Source: Phlyctochytrium arcticum
Taxonomy: Eukaryota > Chytridiomycota > Chytridiomycetes > Chytridiales > Chytridiaceae
Direction: 5' to 3'
DNA: 64,000 nucleotides
Assembly (NCBI GenBank): GCA_025602905.1
Contig: JAHLKI010000049.1
Location: forward strand, 1 to 64,000
Made by a program: the position numbers and the translations under genes. The notes under the pieces were generated by a model that was given only the letters and a program-made list of their open reading frames with translations, searched no databases and was not told the DNA's origin. Positions 34,635 to 47,000 of the stretch are shown here, piece by piece; the stretch's first letter is position 1, and the number at the start of each line of letters is the position of its first letter.

Positions 34635-35227
34635 TTGTTTGACCATTTTATTTGTTTAAGCCGTTTTGGATAAAATTTACATGATTTATTTTTATTTTTT
34701 GGGGGGGGGGGCTTCTCTTTGCTATGTTCTTCTTTTGTATATATGTGCGTTTCCATGATGTTAAAGAAATTGCTTTTCGTCGCGCATGAGAATCACCGTC
34801 CCAACAGGTTTCTGATGTGGAGTATAGTTAGATTGAACAAGAAAACTAGAAAAAAAACCTTTTTCCCACGGATCGCGCCACGAGCCAAATCTAGAGATGG
34901 GGGGGTTTCTTCCCTTGAACGATTTGGGGGTTTTGTATATTCAAAAACTATAATACAAGTATATGTTTTCCCGAAACGTCACTGTAACTCAAAAATCCTC
35001 CAGTTCCGTTCCGGGCAAAAAATACCCAACAAATCTTCATCATCAAAAGGTGAAATCCGAAAGAAGGCCAAGTCCATGATTGTCACACAATGTGGACTTT
35101 GTACACAAAAACAGATTCTCTTTCTTCTCTAGCGTCCCATCGGGCGTTGTTTCCTCGATGATAAAGTAATGGGACGGGACTAATACACTTTGAGAGAACA
35201 CCAAAATCATGCACACCAAGCATTCGT
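34635..35227. other. Ste12 3' region, no supported gene
   Basis: Includes a run of ten G at about 34699. The 137-codon frame at 34719-35132 has no domain and probably overlaps 3' UTR sequence. Confidence 0.5.
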
Positions 35228-35499
35228 TTACTTACGCTTCGGGACTACAATACGCACCGGGGGCGTGCCGTATCCATATCCAGGCTGTGTCATACCTAAA
35301 ATCATTGCAGAGGCAAAGATTCCAGCTGCTACGTCCTGAGCCTCCCCATTTAGTTTTCACTCGGATCAATTGAGGAGATAGGTCTTGTGTGGGGTTAGTT
35401 AATTGATACCAGATGTTTTTTGGGCAGGGTGGGGGAGGAGGTAGGAGTTAGGTCTGTTGATTGATTGATGTTGGCTGTGGGAAAGTAAAAAGGAGTCAT
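35228..35499 (-). CDS. Candidate small two-exon protein (65 aa)
   Basis: Two short exons join in phase 0: 35410-35499, starting with ATG (MTPFYFPTANINQSTD), and 35228-35335, ending VRIVVPKRK and stop. The 74-nt intron runs GTATCA...CTAAC...CTCAG. Exon 2 contains a short hydrophobic stretch (VAAGIFASAMILGM) followed by TQPGYGYGTPPVRIVVPKRK, so it could be a small single-pass membrane protein with a basic C-terminus. I do not recognise a family. Support is limited to intact splicing, phase and a plausible start. Confidence 0.35.
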
Positions 35500-37133
35500 T
35501 TTGAAGAGATTTCGAGAGAGATTGGCGTACAAGAGTTTTTTGGAAGCAAAAGAGGGACAAGACATAAAACTCTGCTGGACCAAGACAGCAACACCAGAAA
35601 TGGCTGATCCCCCATCTGGTATTCAACTGTTGGTCGAACCTGCGGGATGCAAGTGTGCAAACAAATGTCATTCGCTTTAGACTCCCAATATGGCAGCAAC
35701 TTGACACCACAAGTCTGACCATGCAGATACTGATCTTGGTGCGCGGACCGACACCAATTCCACAATTTCCTTTATCGCAAACTTGGAATGAAGCGTCTCA
35801 TCGTCATCAAAGGTGGTCCACCACCAGATCGTTGGACAAGACATTCATCACCCAGTTAGCTCAAACTAGAACCAGTGCAAACGCACCAAACGACTGACTG
35901 ATTCTCCCAGCGAGAAGAGAGAGGGCCACTCGCAAACTTTGTAAAGATTCGGCTTTTGAAAGGATATGCGTGAGACACACGCCTGAGGAGCGCGTGCGCA
36001 GCAAAGTCTGAATTGTCTATACTCAAACATGGAGGAGAAAAATCAAAAATTGTTTTGGATTACTTGAGCGTTCTGCCAGGATTATCATACTAAACTATTT
36101 TACCTTTTCTGCAGACGGCGTAGAATGCCATAACTGCAACCTTCAGCGATATTGAATGCGGGGTAACATGACAAAAACAAAGGAGTTTAGGTATGCCATG
36201 CCCTTTTCCCCCTTCAGAGATTTTCATACCAACTTTGAAATCGGTGGCCAGCATAGCTTGGAACCCCTTACCAGTTTGATTTTCGTGATGGGTGACGGAT
36301 GAACCCCCCCCCCCCCCCAAATCGTTCGTCCGTGCCGTTTCTCCAAGATCCGGAGTATACAATGCCCGAGGCACTGGAACTGGGAGATATCGACAGGCCC
36401 TGCCAATGCCTATGCGCCAAGATTTGGGTACTTATCCATTATCGACCAACAATGAAATTCGAGGTTGGGTTTCGCCAGGGAAACCGGAAAATCAACTATT
36501 TCCTTATGTTGCTCAGGGGTATCCGGTACGCACCCCAAGGAGCGAGATACTCCTCCTCCTCCACCGAATCCCAAGGGATGCTAGTGTGCACTCCGATTCA
36601 GAATGCACCGCACTGTGACAGGCCATTCTTTACTATTATATCGAGCAAATTCTTCCCACAGAATTCGACTCGTCAATTGATTCAAAATGACTGGCGCCGC
36701 TGGTTCTTTGGGTTATTTTTCCACTTTTTTTTTGATTTTTGAATTCCCGCAGTATCAATTGATTCGGAAGGATCAACTTTGATGGCTTGCTTGCATAGAT
36801 GTAGGTCTTTTGTATTTTGCCTGGAACTTACTGTAGGATTTGACTACTGTACATGCACGTTTCGGGCAAAACGATAACGTTTTTTTTTTCGAAGACATCA
36901 AAAGATCCCACTGTTTTCCTCTTGAACTTCTTGCCTTGCAGCAGTTAATTTCCTAAAGTTGAAATGTTTTCGTTTTACTTGATAGACTGAAGTGCTATCT
37001 GTCGTTGTCACTGTCTTATAGTATTGAAGTGTAAAAAGCATAAACATGAATATACACTGAATCAGAGTTGGGAAAACTAGTTGACTAGAGGGTTGAGGGT
37101 TGGGAAAGACGATATAACTAGAGCTTGACATCA
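35500..37133. other. Gene-poor stretch
   Basis: No gene supported. Contains a homopolymer C tract of about 17 bases (about 36305-36320), which interrupts overlapping short frames there, and AT-rich sequence. The minus-strand frame from 36898 is better explained as noncoding sequence downstream of the splice discussed for 37134-37792. Confidence 0.5.
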
Positions 37134-37792
37134 TCATTCCCAGGATCGCGGCGATCGCGTCTCCAACCGCGGACTTGATTGCCCGGAAAGCTCCGGCCTT
37201 CCCTGCGCGAAGTACAGAAGCCAGAGCAAAACACACGCCAGCAAAAGAGATTTGACGAGTTTCCCCCAAGGCGATCTCAGGAACGTGGCAAGCTGGTGCC
37301 GCTCTGTTTTTTTTTTTTGAATTAAAACGGGTTAACAGCATCCACAGTGAATTTGTCAAATGGAGACCTACCTGGCGTGTCTTTCTTCTCCAGCATCAAC
37401 AAAAACCTGGAATTAGTGGCTACAGAGAGGCTGTAATAGGTTCCCTCTCCATCCACCAGGTGTTTAGAGAGGCAGCCGTCCTCCACTTCCTTGCCATCGA
37501 CCGCCCACGTCATTCGTAGGTTCCCGATTTCGAAGTTTGCCGGCCTTGCCAAGGCGCCCATCGAGGTCTTCATTGCATAAAGAATCTGAAAGATGTAGTT
37601 TGGCGGTTCGTCGAAACAGGTTTTTGATATGGACGCTTTCAGCCCAGCTGATGTTGACCTACACAATGAGACTACGGATGAGCGCGGCACGGGTTCACAC
37701 AAGTATAAAGCAACGTACATCGCGAAAAAGACCTTGCGTATCACATACAGCCTGGCAAATGATGGACTGAAGGAACATCCGCAAGCAGTCAC
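37134..37792 (-). CDS. Possible C-terminal part of a membrane protein, unrecognised
   Basis: An open minus-strand frame (37380-37792) contains MTWAVDGKEVEDGCLSKHL and TYYSLSVATNSRFLLMLEKK. It reaches a strong donor (CCAG/GTAGGT near 37370). Splicing to the acceptor after an A-run near 37312 keeps phase and adds RHQLATFLRSPWGKLVKSLL, followed by a hydrophobic segment (LLLACVLLWLLYFAQG) and a Ser/Arg-rich end, stopping at 37134. The hydrophobic helix near the C-terminus suggests a tail-anchored or single-pass protein. The 5' end is unresolved and abuts a Helitron fragment, so this may be a broken gene. No family recognised. Confidence 0.3.
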
Positions 37793-38040
37793 ATCATGCC
37801 ATGAAAGTGGAATGCCCCACGTTCTTTGATTTCCACCAGTCCGTAGTAAGCGGAAACAGGGCCAAATATACTTTTATCATCCGGGCGGACATGGTGCTTG
37901 AAAACGACGTCTGAAAAATAGCAGAGTTGACAGGATCTTGGACCATGGCAATCGGTATAGGCGTTGTCGACTTTATCTCCAAATGGCTTCCTCGCTTGGA
38001 GCTGCTTTTCAACAATGGCTGCACCGGGAAAATGCCTTTA
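37789..38040 (-). mobile_element. Helitron Rep (HUH endonuclease) fragment
   Basis: Reading the minus strand in one frame for about 80 codons gives CQLCYFSDVVFKHHVRPDDK, then SIFGPVSAYYGLVEIKERGA, then FHFHGMM and a stop. This matches the pattern of the Helitron helicase-like N-terminal domain, where a G-x-x-AYYG-x-VE-x-x-x-RGA stretch leads into the HUH metal-binding motif (here HFH). A stop codon follows at 37789 and another lies upstream near 38040, so it is an isolated fragment. Rolling-circle transposons need a full Rep and helicase; neither the helicase nor the element ends were found. Confidence 0.5.
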
Positions 38041-38068
38041 AGATTATCTCCCGGGCCCCATTGGTATA

Positions 38069-38210
38069 CAGGTGAACCTGGATTAGCCTATAATTTTCCG
38101 TGAGTTTTTGATCGGGATTTGCTATTCCAGGACCTCGATAGGAGTCGATACTGGGTTAGCCGATACTGAAGGGCCGTGATTTTGGGTATCGGCTAATCCA
38201 GGTTCACCTG
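38069..38210. repeat. Palindromic (MITE-like) element
   Basis: CAGGTGAACCTGGATTAGCC at 38069-38088 is the exact reverse complement of 38191-38210. Inside, GGGTTAGCCGATAC (38153-38166) pairs with GTATCGGCTAATCC (38186-38199) with one mismatch, leaving a 19-nt loop. The nested arms share the GGxTTAGCC core. Lies directly beside the Helitron fragment. Confidence 0.8.
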
Positions 38211-39827
38211 TCACGCGATCGCGAATGGCCCCAGCGGTGGCAGGATTTTTCCAGAAGAAGTCGGTGGTCCTGCCCGGAACAGGCGATAGTGGTTGGGCTA
38301 ACTTTCGCAAGTGTCCGTCGGTCGGGATCAAGCGCTCCCAAAGATCTTCGACCGGGGATCGACAAGATGATTGTCGAGGTCCGGGTGGGAAGATCAGGCG
38401 AGGTAAATGGCGCGTTTTTCAGCTAGGTAAAAGAGCCTGCTTGGGTTCGTGAGGATAGAGTGTGTGGGTGATCTGGCCTTGGACATGTTGGTTGAGGTGT
38501 CGTATAGTTAACTGTCTCAAGATGGCACCTCCATCTCGGCAATTCCCAAGTGCTGTCAGTCTTTGGAGTAATAAATTGTTGGTCTCAGCATGAAGCCCCG
38601 TGAATTAAGCGGCGTGAAGCCCCTGTCTGAAATCTTGACAGCGTCAAGGATGAAACTTGAAGACTGGGTTTTTGATTCAACGATTCGACCTTCCTGTCAT
38701 ATTTCCTATAGTTGCCAATGGCACTTACTATGGTATGATCTCTGAGGAGTAATACTATCCGTATCCCCATGCTGAAGGAGTCTATGCATTTGTACTTGAT
38801 CCGAATTGGTGTACCAGCATATATGGGGGGAGAATTGTAACGCCGGATCTGAAATAGCAGTCTCCAACGCAAGACAGTGCTATTTCGTAAATTTGATGGT
38901 GGTGCCCGGTGAGCTGTCAAAGAAACCGGAGTATTCCGTGCAATTACTTTAGATATTAGATTGCAAACGACATCAGTTGGGGTTTCCGGCACTCCCACGG
39001 CGCAATCGCCTTGTCAAGTGTGATTACTCTTGTCGGGAGTCTTCTTTTACTTGAAAGATGCCTTTGATGGAGCAAGCAGCTCTTGATCCGCAAAAAGGAA
39101 TGAAACTACATATGTTCGATTTAACGAAAAATGGCTAAGGATATCAAAGAGTATCAGTACGAGACTTTGTACGAGACCAAAATTTCCCCAAATGGTTGCC
39201 GAGAATCCATCGGAATTCACCGGAGTGCACAAGGAACTTCTTGGTGTGGGTAAACGGACCCGGGCTTACCCGATACGGTATAATCATCAATGAGAAGTAG
39301 TTTTTCTAACTTTCTGGGTATAATACCGCCGATTCTTTCCTCACCATACTATTTTTACATTGCATTGAAGAGGGCAAAGCAGAGCTTCGCTACCCGCCAA
39401 TACACAATACATACATATTTGCCATAGGTACGGTAGCCCATAACAATTGAAGTCCAAAGGAAGAAAACACTTGACAATTGTTACCATATATATGGGTAGG
39501 TACGAAGACAGCTGAAAATGCAGACGAAAAGTTCCCGTACGTATGGGATAACAACCGAAATTTAAACAAAAAGATTTGCCGGGTTTGCGTTCCATATCCC
39601 CAGTGTGGATCTGTTGTCATTGTTGACAGTCCATTTACTGATTTAAAAGTAAATAACCATTTTATACCTCGGCTGCACACCCAGGCAGACCCCATCAAAC
39701 AAGGGATTTTGTTTATTCACAAGGACCCATAGAACGATGGCGGTGCAACAGTTGGAAAATCAGGTTCGACGGACTGATATCGCCACTCTTCTACAGCTCC
39801 TCATCAGCCTCGCTTTCGGCATTGATA
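38211..39827. other. Gene-poor stretch and copper ATPase promoter
   Basis: No gene supported. Short frames (up to 137 codons at 38585-38998, minus) carry no domain. An ATG at 39737 opens a 57-codon frame (MAVQQLENQ...) that overlaps the copper ATPase start in another frame and could act as an upstream ORF. Confidence 0.45.
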
Positions 39828-42800
39828 ATGGAATATTTTCGGAACTTGGTGTCTGGCAGATGGAAGTCGTCACTACAGAGGTTACAAAGTGGGCTTTCCA
39901 GCCATGATTTGGGTGGCCCGCTGACAGTCACAACCACACCCTCCCCATCCGGAGGAAAGCACCTCAAAAAATCGTTTCTGCCTCACTCGACCTCGCAACT
40001 TCCCATCCTCGCATCTCGTCCAATATTGTCTCCTGACGGTCTAGGTCAGATTCAGAGCGTCTTTAACTTGGAGGGGCTTACCTGCCACTCTTGCGTGAAT
40101 GCCGTTGAGACCATCGTTAAGGGTATCAAAGGTGTCGAGCAAGTTGTGGTCACACTTAAACCCAATCAACAGGCTATTGTAGTTCATGATGGTGGAGTGG
40201 TCAGTGTGCAAGGCGTGACGGAGGCAATTGAGAATGGGGGATTTGGAGTTACAAGCACGTCTTCTGAGAGATTTAATGCGTCGACCTCGCAGATTATAGG
40301 CGGACGTACTGGTTCCATGTCTGTTGCATCGAGAGAAAAGGGGGAGGCCAATTATCGCACAACCAATAGGAAGTCAGTTCGATACTCGCAATTCATCACT
40401 AGTGCGGATCAGTTTGTCACGCACAGCAAGCAGTTGACGTCCTTGGTTGCTTCCAAGCGCCGCACAACGTTTAGCATTCACGGAATGACTTGCGCCTCCT
40501 GCGTCGGCTCATTAGAAGCCAAACTCAAGACTCTACCTGGTGTGGAAACAAGCACAGTGGTGGTAACCCTTTTTCCCCAGCGCGCAGTCGTAACTCATGA
40601 TACAGCTCTGATTTCTACGGAGAAACTAGCTTCAACCATAGAGGATGCTGGTTACGACGTGTTGGCGACGGAATCACAATCATTTGTCGTGAGTGCCGTA
40701 CTTACAACGCGTCAGGACGATGGTATCGTCGAGATTCTGGCCGAACATACTGCGTCTACAGGACCGACTACGACCTATCTGACCATTACGGGCATGACAT
40801 GCGCGTCCTGCGTTGCGGCTATTGAGTCCACATTGCGGAAACATCCCGCGATTGAATCCGTTACCGTAAATCTCTTGACCCGACAAGGCAATATCCTTCA
40901 TGATCCTGTCCAACTGGGTCCTCGTGATCTTATTGCGCTAATTGAGCAGCTTGGTTTTGAAGCTTGCCTGGCATCGCAAAACTCAAAACTCTCTCTTGTT
41001 AATGCTCGCGATCAGCAAGAGCGCCGTAATTATTTGATCCAAATCCTGATTTGCGCTGTATTTGCCATTCCCACATTCTTGATTTCGATGATTTTCATGA
41101 TGGCGCTACCACCGGGTCATTGGCTAAGGGTCAAGATGATGGACGAGGTTCGGCCGGGACTAACCCTTAGCGGTCTCATCTTGGCAATTTTAGCGACACC
41201 AGTGCAATTTGGTTTGGGGTGGAGATTTTACAGGGGAGCTTGGAGAAGTTTGTGGTACGCAAAGTCAGCCAATGTGAGTATCTCCGTGTTGCTTCCTTTC
41301 CCTTTCATGGTTGACCACTAAGTCTTCTACGCATTTCAGATGGATGTACTGGTCGCATTAGGAACATCCGCAGCATACTTTTACTCAATGTACGACGTTA
41401 TTAATGCGGCTGCGACCAAAACAATGGGCCCAGACGGCGCATTCTTCGAGACAAGCATTCTTCTCATATTTTTCATATTGGTTGGCAAGTATTTGGAAGC
41501 TTATGCCAAAGGTATGTTCAGACAGCCACGGACTAGCATTTTGCAGTAGGCCCAAGTGATGAGCTGAACAATACATTCGTGCAGGCAAGACTTCTGATGC
41601 CATAACAAAACTGATGGACTTGACCCCTCCAATGGCAGTCCTGATCACAACTGAGAAGGGGGAAGGGGGTGTTGATAAGGAGGTGGAAAGAGAGATTGAG
41701 ATAGGACTTGTGCAAGGTAAGGTTGACAAATGAGTTAACTGAGTGGCCTCTGAAAACTAATATCCACGGGGGGATGATAGTGGGAGACGTTTTAAAAGTT
41801 GTCCCCGGGGGTCGCATTCCCTGCGACGGCATTATCCTGACAGGATCGTCATATGTGGACGAATCCATGTTGACGGGAGAACCACTTCCCGTTCCAAAGC
41901 ATCCCGAATCTGCGGTCATGGGCGGAACAGTCAATACCACTTCTCCCCTTGTCATACAAGCCACCAAAGTGGGAGCCGACACGGCATTATCCCGCATCGT
42001 TAAACTGGTTGAGGACGCGCAAACATCCCGTGCCCCTATCCAGGCCGTTGCGGACACCATCTCGCGCTACTTCGTTCCTTCCGTGGTGTTACTTAGTGTA
42101 ATTAACTTTGTGATATGGATGGCATTAGCTTATGCAAATGTCCTGCCTGAAGAGTGGACGAATGGTGACAGGACTGCATTTGCATTAGACTTTGCAATTT
42201 CAGTGCTTGTTATTGCATGCCCCTGCTCGTTGGGATTAGCTACCCCAACAGCTGTCATGGTGGGAACAGGAGGTGGGTCGGTCTTTTGTGAGGATCTAAT
42301 TAGTTCCTACTAACCACCGCTTCCCTTAGTCGGAGCAAAGTATGGCATACTCATCAAAGGCGGTGGGGCAGCTTTGGAGATGGCTCATTCTGTGTGTGCT
42401 ATCGCGTTCGACAAAACTGGTACCCTCACTCAAGGCTTTCCCATTGTCAAGGACAATGAAATCTACCTTCCCTCTGGTTCAAATACTAATGTATACCATC
42501 AGAAGGGTGATCCCGCTCGACATGTACTTAGTGAGATGGACTTTTGGGTTCTGCTGCATGCAATCGAGTCAGCAAGTGATCACCCGCTCGCCAAGGCTGT
42601 CGCGAAGCATGCTGTGGATCGGCAAAGTGAATGTAGAAAGCGGGGCATCTTACCTTCTACAACATATGAAGTTATCGACTTATCGGAAATACCTGGTAAA
42701 GGTCTGATAGCAGTTGTGGAAGCACAGCCGCAAAAAGATGAAGAAAAAGGGCGTTTCGCGGTTTATGTTGGATCTTATCGCTGGATGACAGAAAATGGAT

Positions 42801-43768
42801 GCGGTGTTCCCGAGACTTCCAATTTTGATATGGAGCAAACTGTCAACCGATGGAGCGGGGAGGGAAAGTCATGTGTATATCTAGGTATCGGTCCCGCCCC
42901 CTTGGCAGAACAGCAGCAACCGACCAGCAATGACCTCGCACCCCCCCTGCCACACAGTCGCCGGATTTCCAACGACTGGTCATCCCCTAGCCGTCCTGTC
43001 TCGCGTCTGTTCGGCCAAAGAAAGGCGTCCCTTGCTGCCGCCGCGACAGTTCCCGCACGGGCACCTCAAGCGGGTATATTAGGTATCCTCGCTCTGTCGG
43101 ATCCTTTACGCCCTGAGGCTACAGTCGTCGTATCTGAATTAGCTCGGCGGGGCATTGTCGTTTGGATGATTACAGGAGATACGCGCCGTACTGCACATGC
43201 TATTGCCAAGCTGGTGGGTATTCCACCGTCGCATGTGCTCAGTGAGGTGCTGCCAGAGGAGAAAGCTGAGAAAATACGATGGTTGCAAAATACAGTTCGA
43301 AGCAAAAAACGAAGTGGGAGAGTGGCCATGACGGGAGATGGTATCAATGATTCGATTGCTCTGGCGCAAGCGGATGTTGGGTAAGTAGAACCTACAGCTC
43401 TTGCTGAACATTTGTCGCGTCCAGCTTCAGTAAATTGATTTAATGCCTTGAACATCATTAGAATTGCTATTGGCACTGGCTCCGACATCGCCCTAGAATC
43501 AGCCCAAGTCATACTCATGCGCTCCAATCTTCTGGATATTTTGACTCTCTTTACCCTGTCCCGCGCAACATTTCGGCGAATAAAACTCAACTTCGTGTGG
43601 GCTTTTGGATATAACGTTGTTGGATTGCCAATCGCGGCAGGCTTGCTGTATCCAGCTGGACGGGTAGGGCTGGTCCCCTGGATGGCAGGTATGGCTATGG
43701 CGGCCAGTAGTGTTTGTGTAGTATTAAGCAGTCTCGCCTTGAAACTGTTTAAGCCTCCAGTTGTGTAG
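39828..43768 (+). CDS. CCC2: Copper-transporting P1B-type ATPase (Ccc2/ATP7 family)
   Basis: Pumps Cu(I) into the late secretory pathway to load cuproenzymes such as multicopper oxidases. Three N-terminal HMA domains carry LTCHSC, MTCASC and MTCASC metal sites (about residues 85, 225 and 325). The core follows: actuator loop [11 protein letters not shown], intramembrane CPC in [13 protein letters not shown], phosphorylation motif [12 protein letters not shown]-domain HP motif [10 protein letters not shown], and hinge [18 protein letters not shown]. Introns occur near 41274-41340, 41512-41584, 41717-41780, 42273-42330 and 43382-43461. The hinge has Ile where most P1B pumps have Pro (GDGINDSPAL). 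The N-domain has a long Ser/Arg-rich insert (about 42900-43060). ATG at 39828; the in-frame TTG two codons earlier is not needed. Confidence 0.95.
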
Positions 43769-44061
43769 TATTAGGTATGGGAATCCTTCTTGAAAGAAAC
43801 AGTAGCAGTAGAATCGTGTTAGTTAGGGGGATACTCGTTGAAAGAAGCTGTAGTAGTAGTAGAATTGCTGGAAGCGTGCAGAATAGAATGAATATGGCCT
43901 TCCGGTATCCCACTTGCTAAATTCTTCCAAAATCGCTGCAAATCATTAGCCTACATTTTGAAAACGCAACACACTAGCCAGCTAATTCACGTTAACTATA
44001 TGTACAAAACCATATGTACAACTGCTTTATCAACAAAAATACAGAGACTTCGGCAACGTTC

Positions 44062-47000
44062 TTAGATTTCGATTGGCTTGACCATGGGTCGTCGGAAATG
44101 CCGCATATTGGTTCCCTTCTCTTGTGGTCGGAACGGTGCATGAACACCGTAAGGCTTTGGTATTGGCAGCTCACCAATGAGACCTTTACCAGCGACGTCG
44201 GGAATATAGGCATTGGGACGGGGCTCGGCAGTTGTGCGAACTTTGTCAAGAATGTAAAAGTCATCCTCCCTAGTCCAGATAATTAGCATAAGAATTTCTA
44301 TTTGCACGACCGACCTTATGATACACGAAACGTACATTTCCACCGAAACACCGGGCCCATTCCGTTGCTGCCTTTCTTGTAACGCGCGTAATTCTTTTTC
44401 ACGCTCTTGCCGGCGGCGCTCTGCCCGAAGAAAGTCCCGCTCGATTTCTGCAGTTGGAGGTTCCCCAGCTTCCAACCGTTGCCGGGCTATTTCTATGAGG
44501 GCCTCCTTGACTTCATGTGTTAGCGTTTCTTTTCATTCCAAGCTGTCGTGATACACAGCAGAACACACCTTGTCACACTTTTCCTGATACAGTCCCATGG
44601 CCTTGGCCTGATGCATGGCCAGCTCAGAGACACGGGCCATCATGGCCTTTGTGAGATGTTTTATGCGTTTCGACAGATCATTGACTTTTCCAGCCACTTC
44701 GTAGCTTTCTGAGCGGCCATCCAACGTCTGTCGCCTTAGTCGGTCGGTGAGAGTGGTGACCTCCTCGAGTACCAAGTCGCGCTCCAAAATACGCTCCTAT
44801 CAAAGAGTCAGTTGAAGAGACATGTGAAGTGTCTGCAGAGGACCCACCTCCTTCTCTGCCAATAGTTCCTCGACGTGTTGGATCTTTCCCATCAGCTCGC
44901 TTTGGGATGGATCATTTCCACCCAAGTCTCTCGTTCTACCTGGCTCCTCTGGTGTCTCCATAACTTTACTCATTTCCCCCACCTGCCGCCGCTCTTCTTG
45001 AACTTGACTTTTTACTTCCTCTAGTCGCGTCCGCCACTGTTCAATCTCCTTTCTTCCCGCCGTCCTTTTTCCGAGCTCTACTTGTCGCTTCAAGTCACTC
45101 AGCATTATTTGTAACTTTCGCATCTCGTCTTTCCGAGATGTAAGCTCGGCCTCTCCATGTTGCATGACCTCTCGTTGCATATTGAGTTTCTCATATAAGA
45201 TGCAAAGTTCGTCGTTTCGATCAAGCAAAAGCATTCCAGTGCTGTTTCGGCCTTTGAGTAAAGAGTCGTGCCGGGACCGAAGAGCAACAAGGTCACTTTC
45301 GGCGGCGTTGATCAGGATTTGGAGTGTTTCAATGCGGGAAAGGTTCTGATCAATTTCGTCTACGAGTTTGAAAGTCGAGTTTAGTTTTGGATTGATGAGG
45401 GCTGGCTGCGAGTCGACAGACCTCTCCTTTCTCGATACTGCATCAACAGCTTGTTGGCTTCATTTTTGGCAGAATCCCGCTGTGCATAAGCAGCAGTATT
45501 TGCTTGCCGGCGTTTCTAATCAGAAAACTTTGTTGGTCATGTCCCCTCCATTGCGCTATTCCGTTACTTCCACAAACCGTTAGTTCTCTGGCCTTCTTGG
45601 TAATTTCATGACGTAGAATATCAATCTCATTAGACAGGATGCGTATCTTCTCCTTCATTTCTGCTGCTCGCTGTGTCGTGGCTTGAATTTGGTTGAGCTA
45701 AATCATTGTTGGGTCTAAGCCTATGCCGTTGCTCGCCAGGCACCAAACATCATACTCACGTATTTGTTGCGCTCATTTTTCACAACGTCATACAGAGTTG
45801 CAAATTCTTTGAGACGTGTCATGGCTTCTTGACAGCGCTTGGAAGCATCCAAGGCGGAAATCTCCTTCACACTCAGATCATCTTTTATGGTCTTATTTTT
45901 ATTCCGGATACGGATGAGTTCCCGAGACTGACAAAATCAACCAATGCATTTAGCTCATGCACTTTTGAAAAGGGTGGAAGAAAATACCTTGAGTTCCTTT
46001 TCTACATTCAGTTCATCAACTTGCTTGCGCAGCAGCTGTGCCTGACTGGTTTTCTCCACAAGCTCTTCCTCAAGTCGCCTGTTGACACCTAGCTCGCGTG
46101 CTAATTGCTCCCCCTGTGTCCTTTCTCCATTTTCTGTTCGAAGGTATTCATACAGCGATAAATCAATCGATTTCCGCAATTCTTGTGCTTGTTTGCGGAA
46201 AAAGCGTTCGTCCCGCTTATATGTTTCGAGCTGTTGGGTATGTTCACCTAGTTGCTGATGAAGAAGAGGGGTTGACATGCGGATGTTGTTGACTGTTGTC
46301 TTGAGGCGACGGAAGAGCTTGAGGAGTGCATCTTTCTCCCGGAGACTTCTTAGTAGAAAATCATGCTCGCGTTTGATCTGTGATAGTATAACCTTTTGTG
46401 AGGCGATACCGTGGCAACGAAAATTTCAATATTCTGACACTTACGTCCGCAACACACTTTTTCAAAGTCATGTCCAGCCGAACGCGCTCCCCCTTCTGGA
46501 CAGCAAGCTGCTCTTTAGCCAACTCATGTTGCTTAAATGTCTCATCGCACTGGCGCTCCATTTCGTGGATTTCTGCCCGGCGATCCTCATAATCGGCTGC
46601 TTGATCCAATTTATGCTCCTCCAATTCCTGTTCCAAGTTTAACGACAAATCTTGCTTGGTACGTGCGTACTCAGGTCATACCTTTCGCTTTTTGGCAAGT
46701 CGTTCCAGTTCTTTATCAAGCTGCTGCGCAAGCGTTCCCTGCTTGACATTTTCCACCACCAGCGAGCTGATGGCATCTCGAAGTACCTCGGACTGCTTTC
46801 TGCAAACCGTGTCAAATCATACTTGGTCTACAGGCGGATAAGATATCAAGCGCATACATGATCTTTTGCGGCATTTCATTGGCTTGGCTAAAGGCTGCTG
46901 CATGACGCTCTCTATCCATTTCCAGGCGATCTACTTCATGCATCACCATCTCATAAGTAGCGTCTTTTTCTTCCTGGTCTTTCTCCAGGTTTTCAACTTG

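Noticed and set aside
36305..36320. C homopolymer, considered as a programmed slippage site
   Set aside because: No supported gene crosses it; plain low-complexity sequence.
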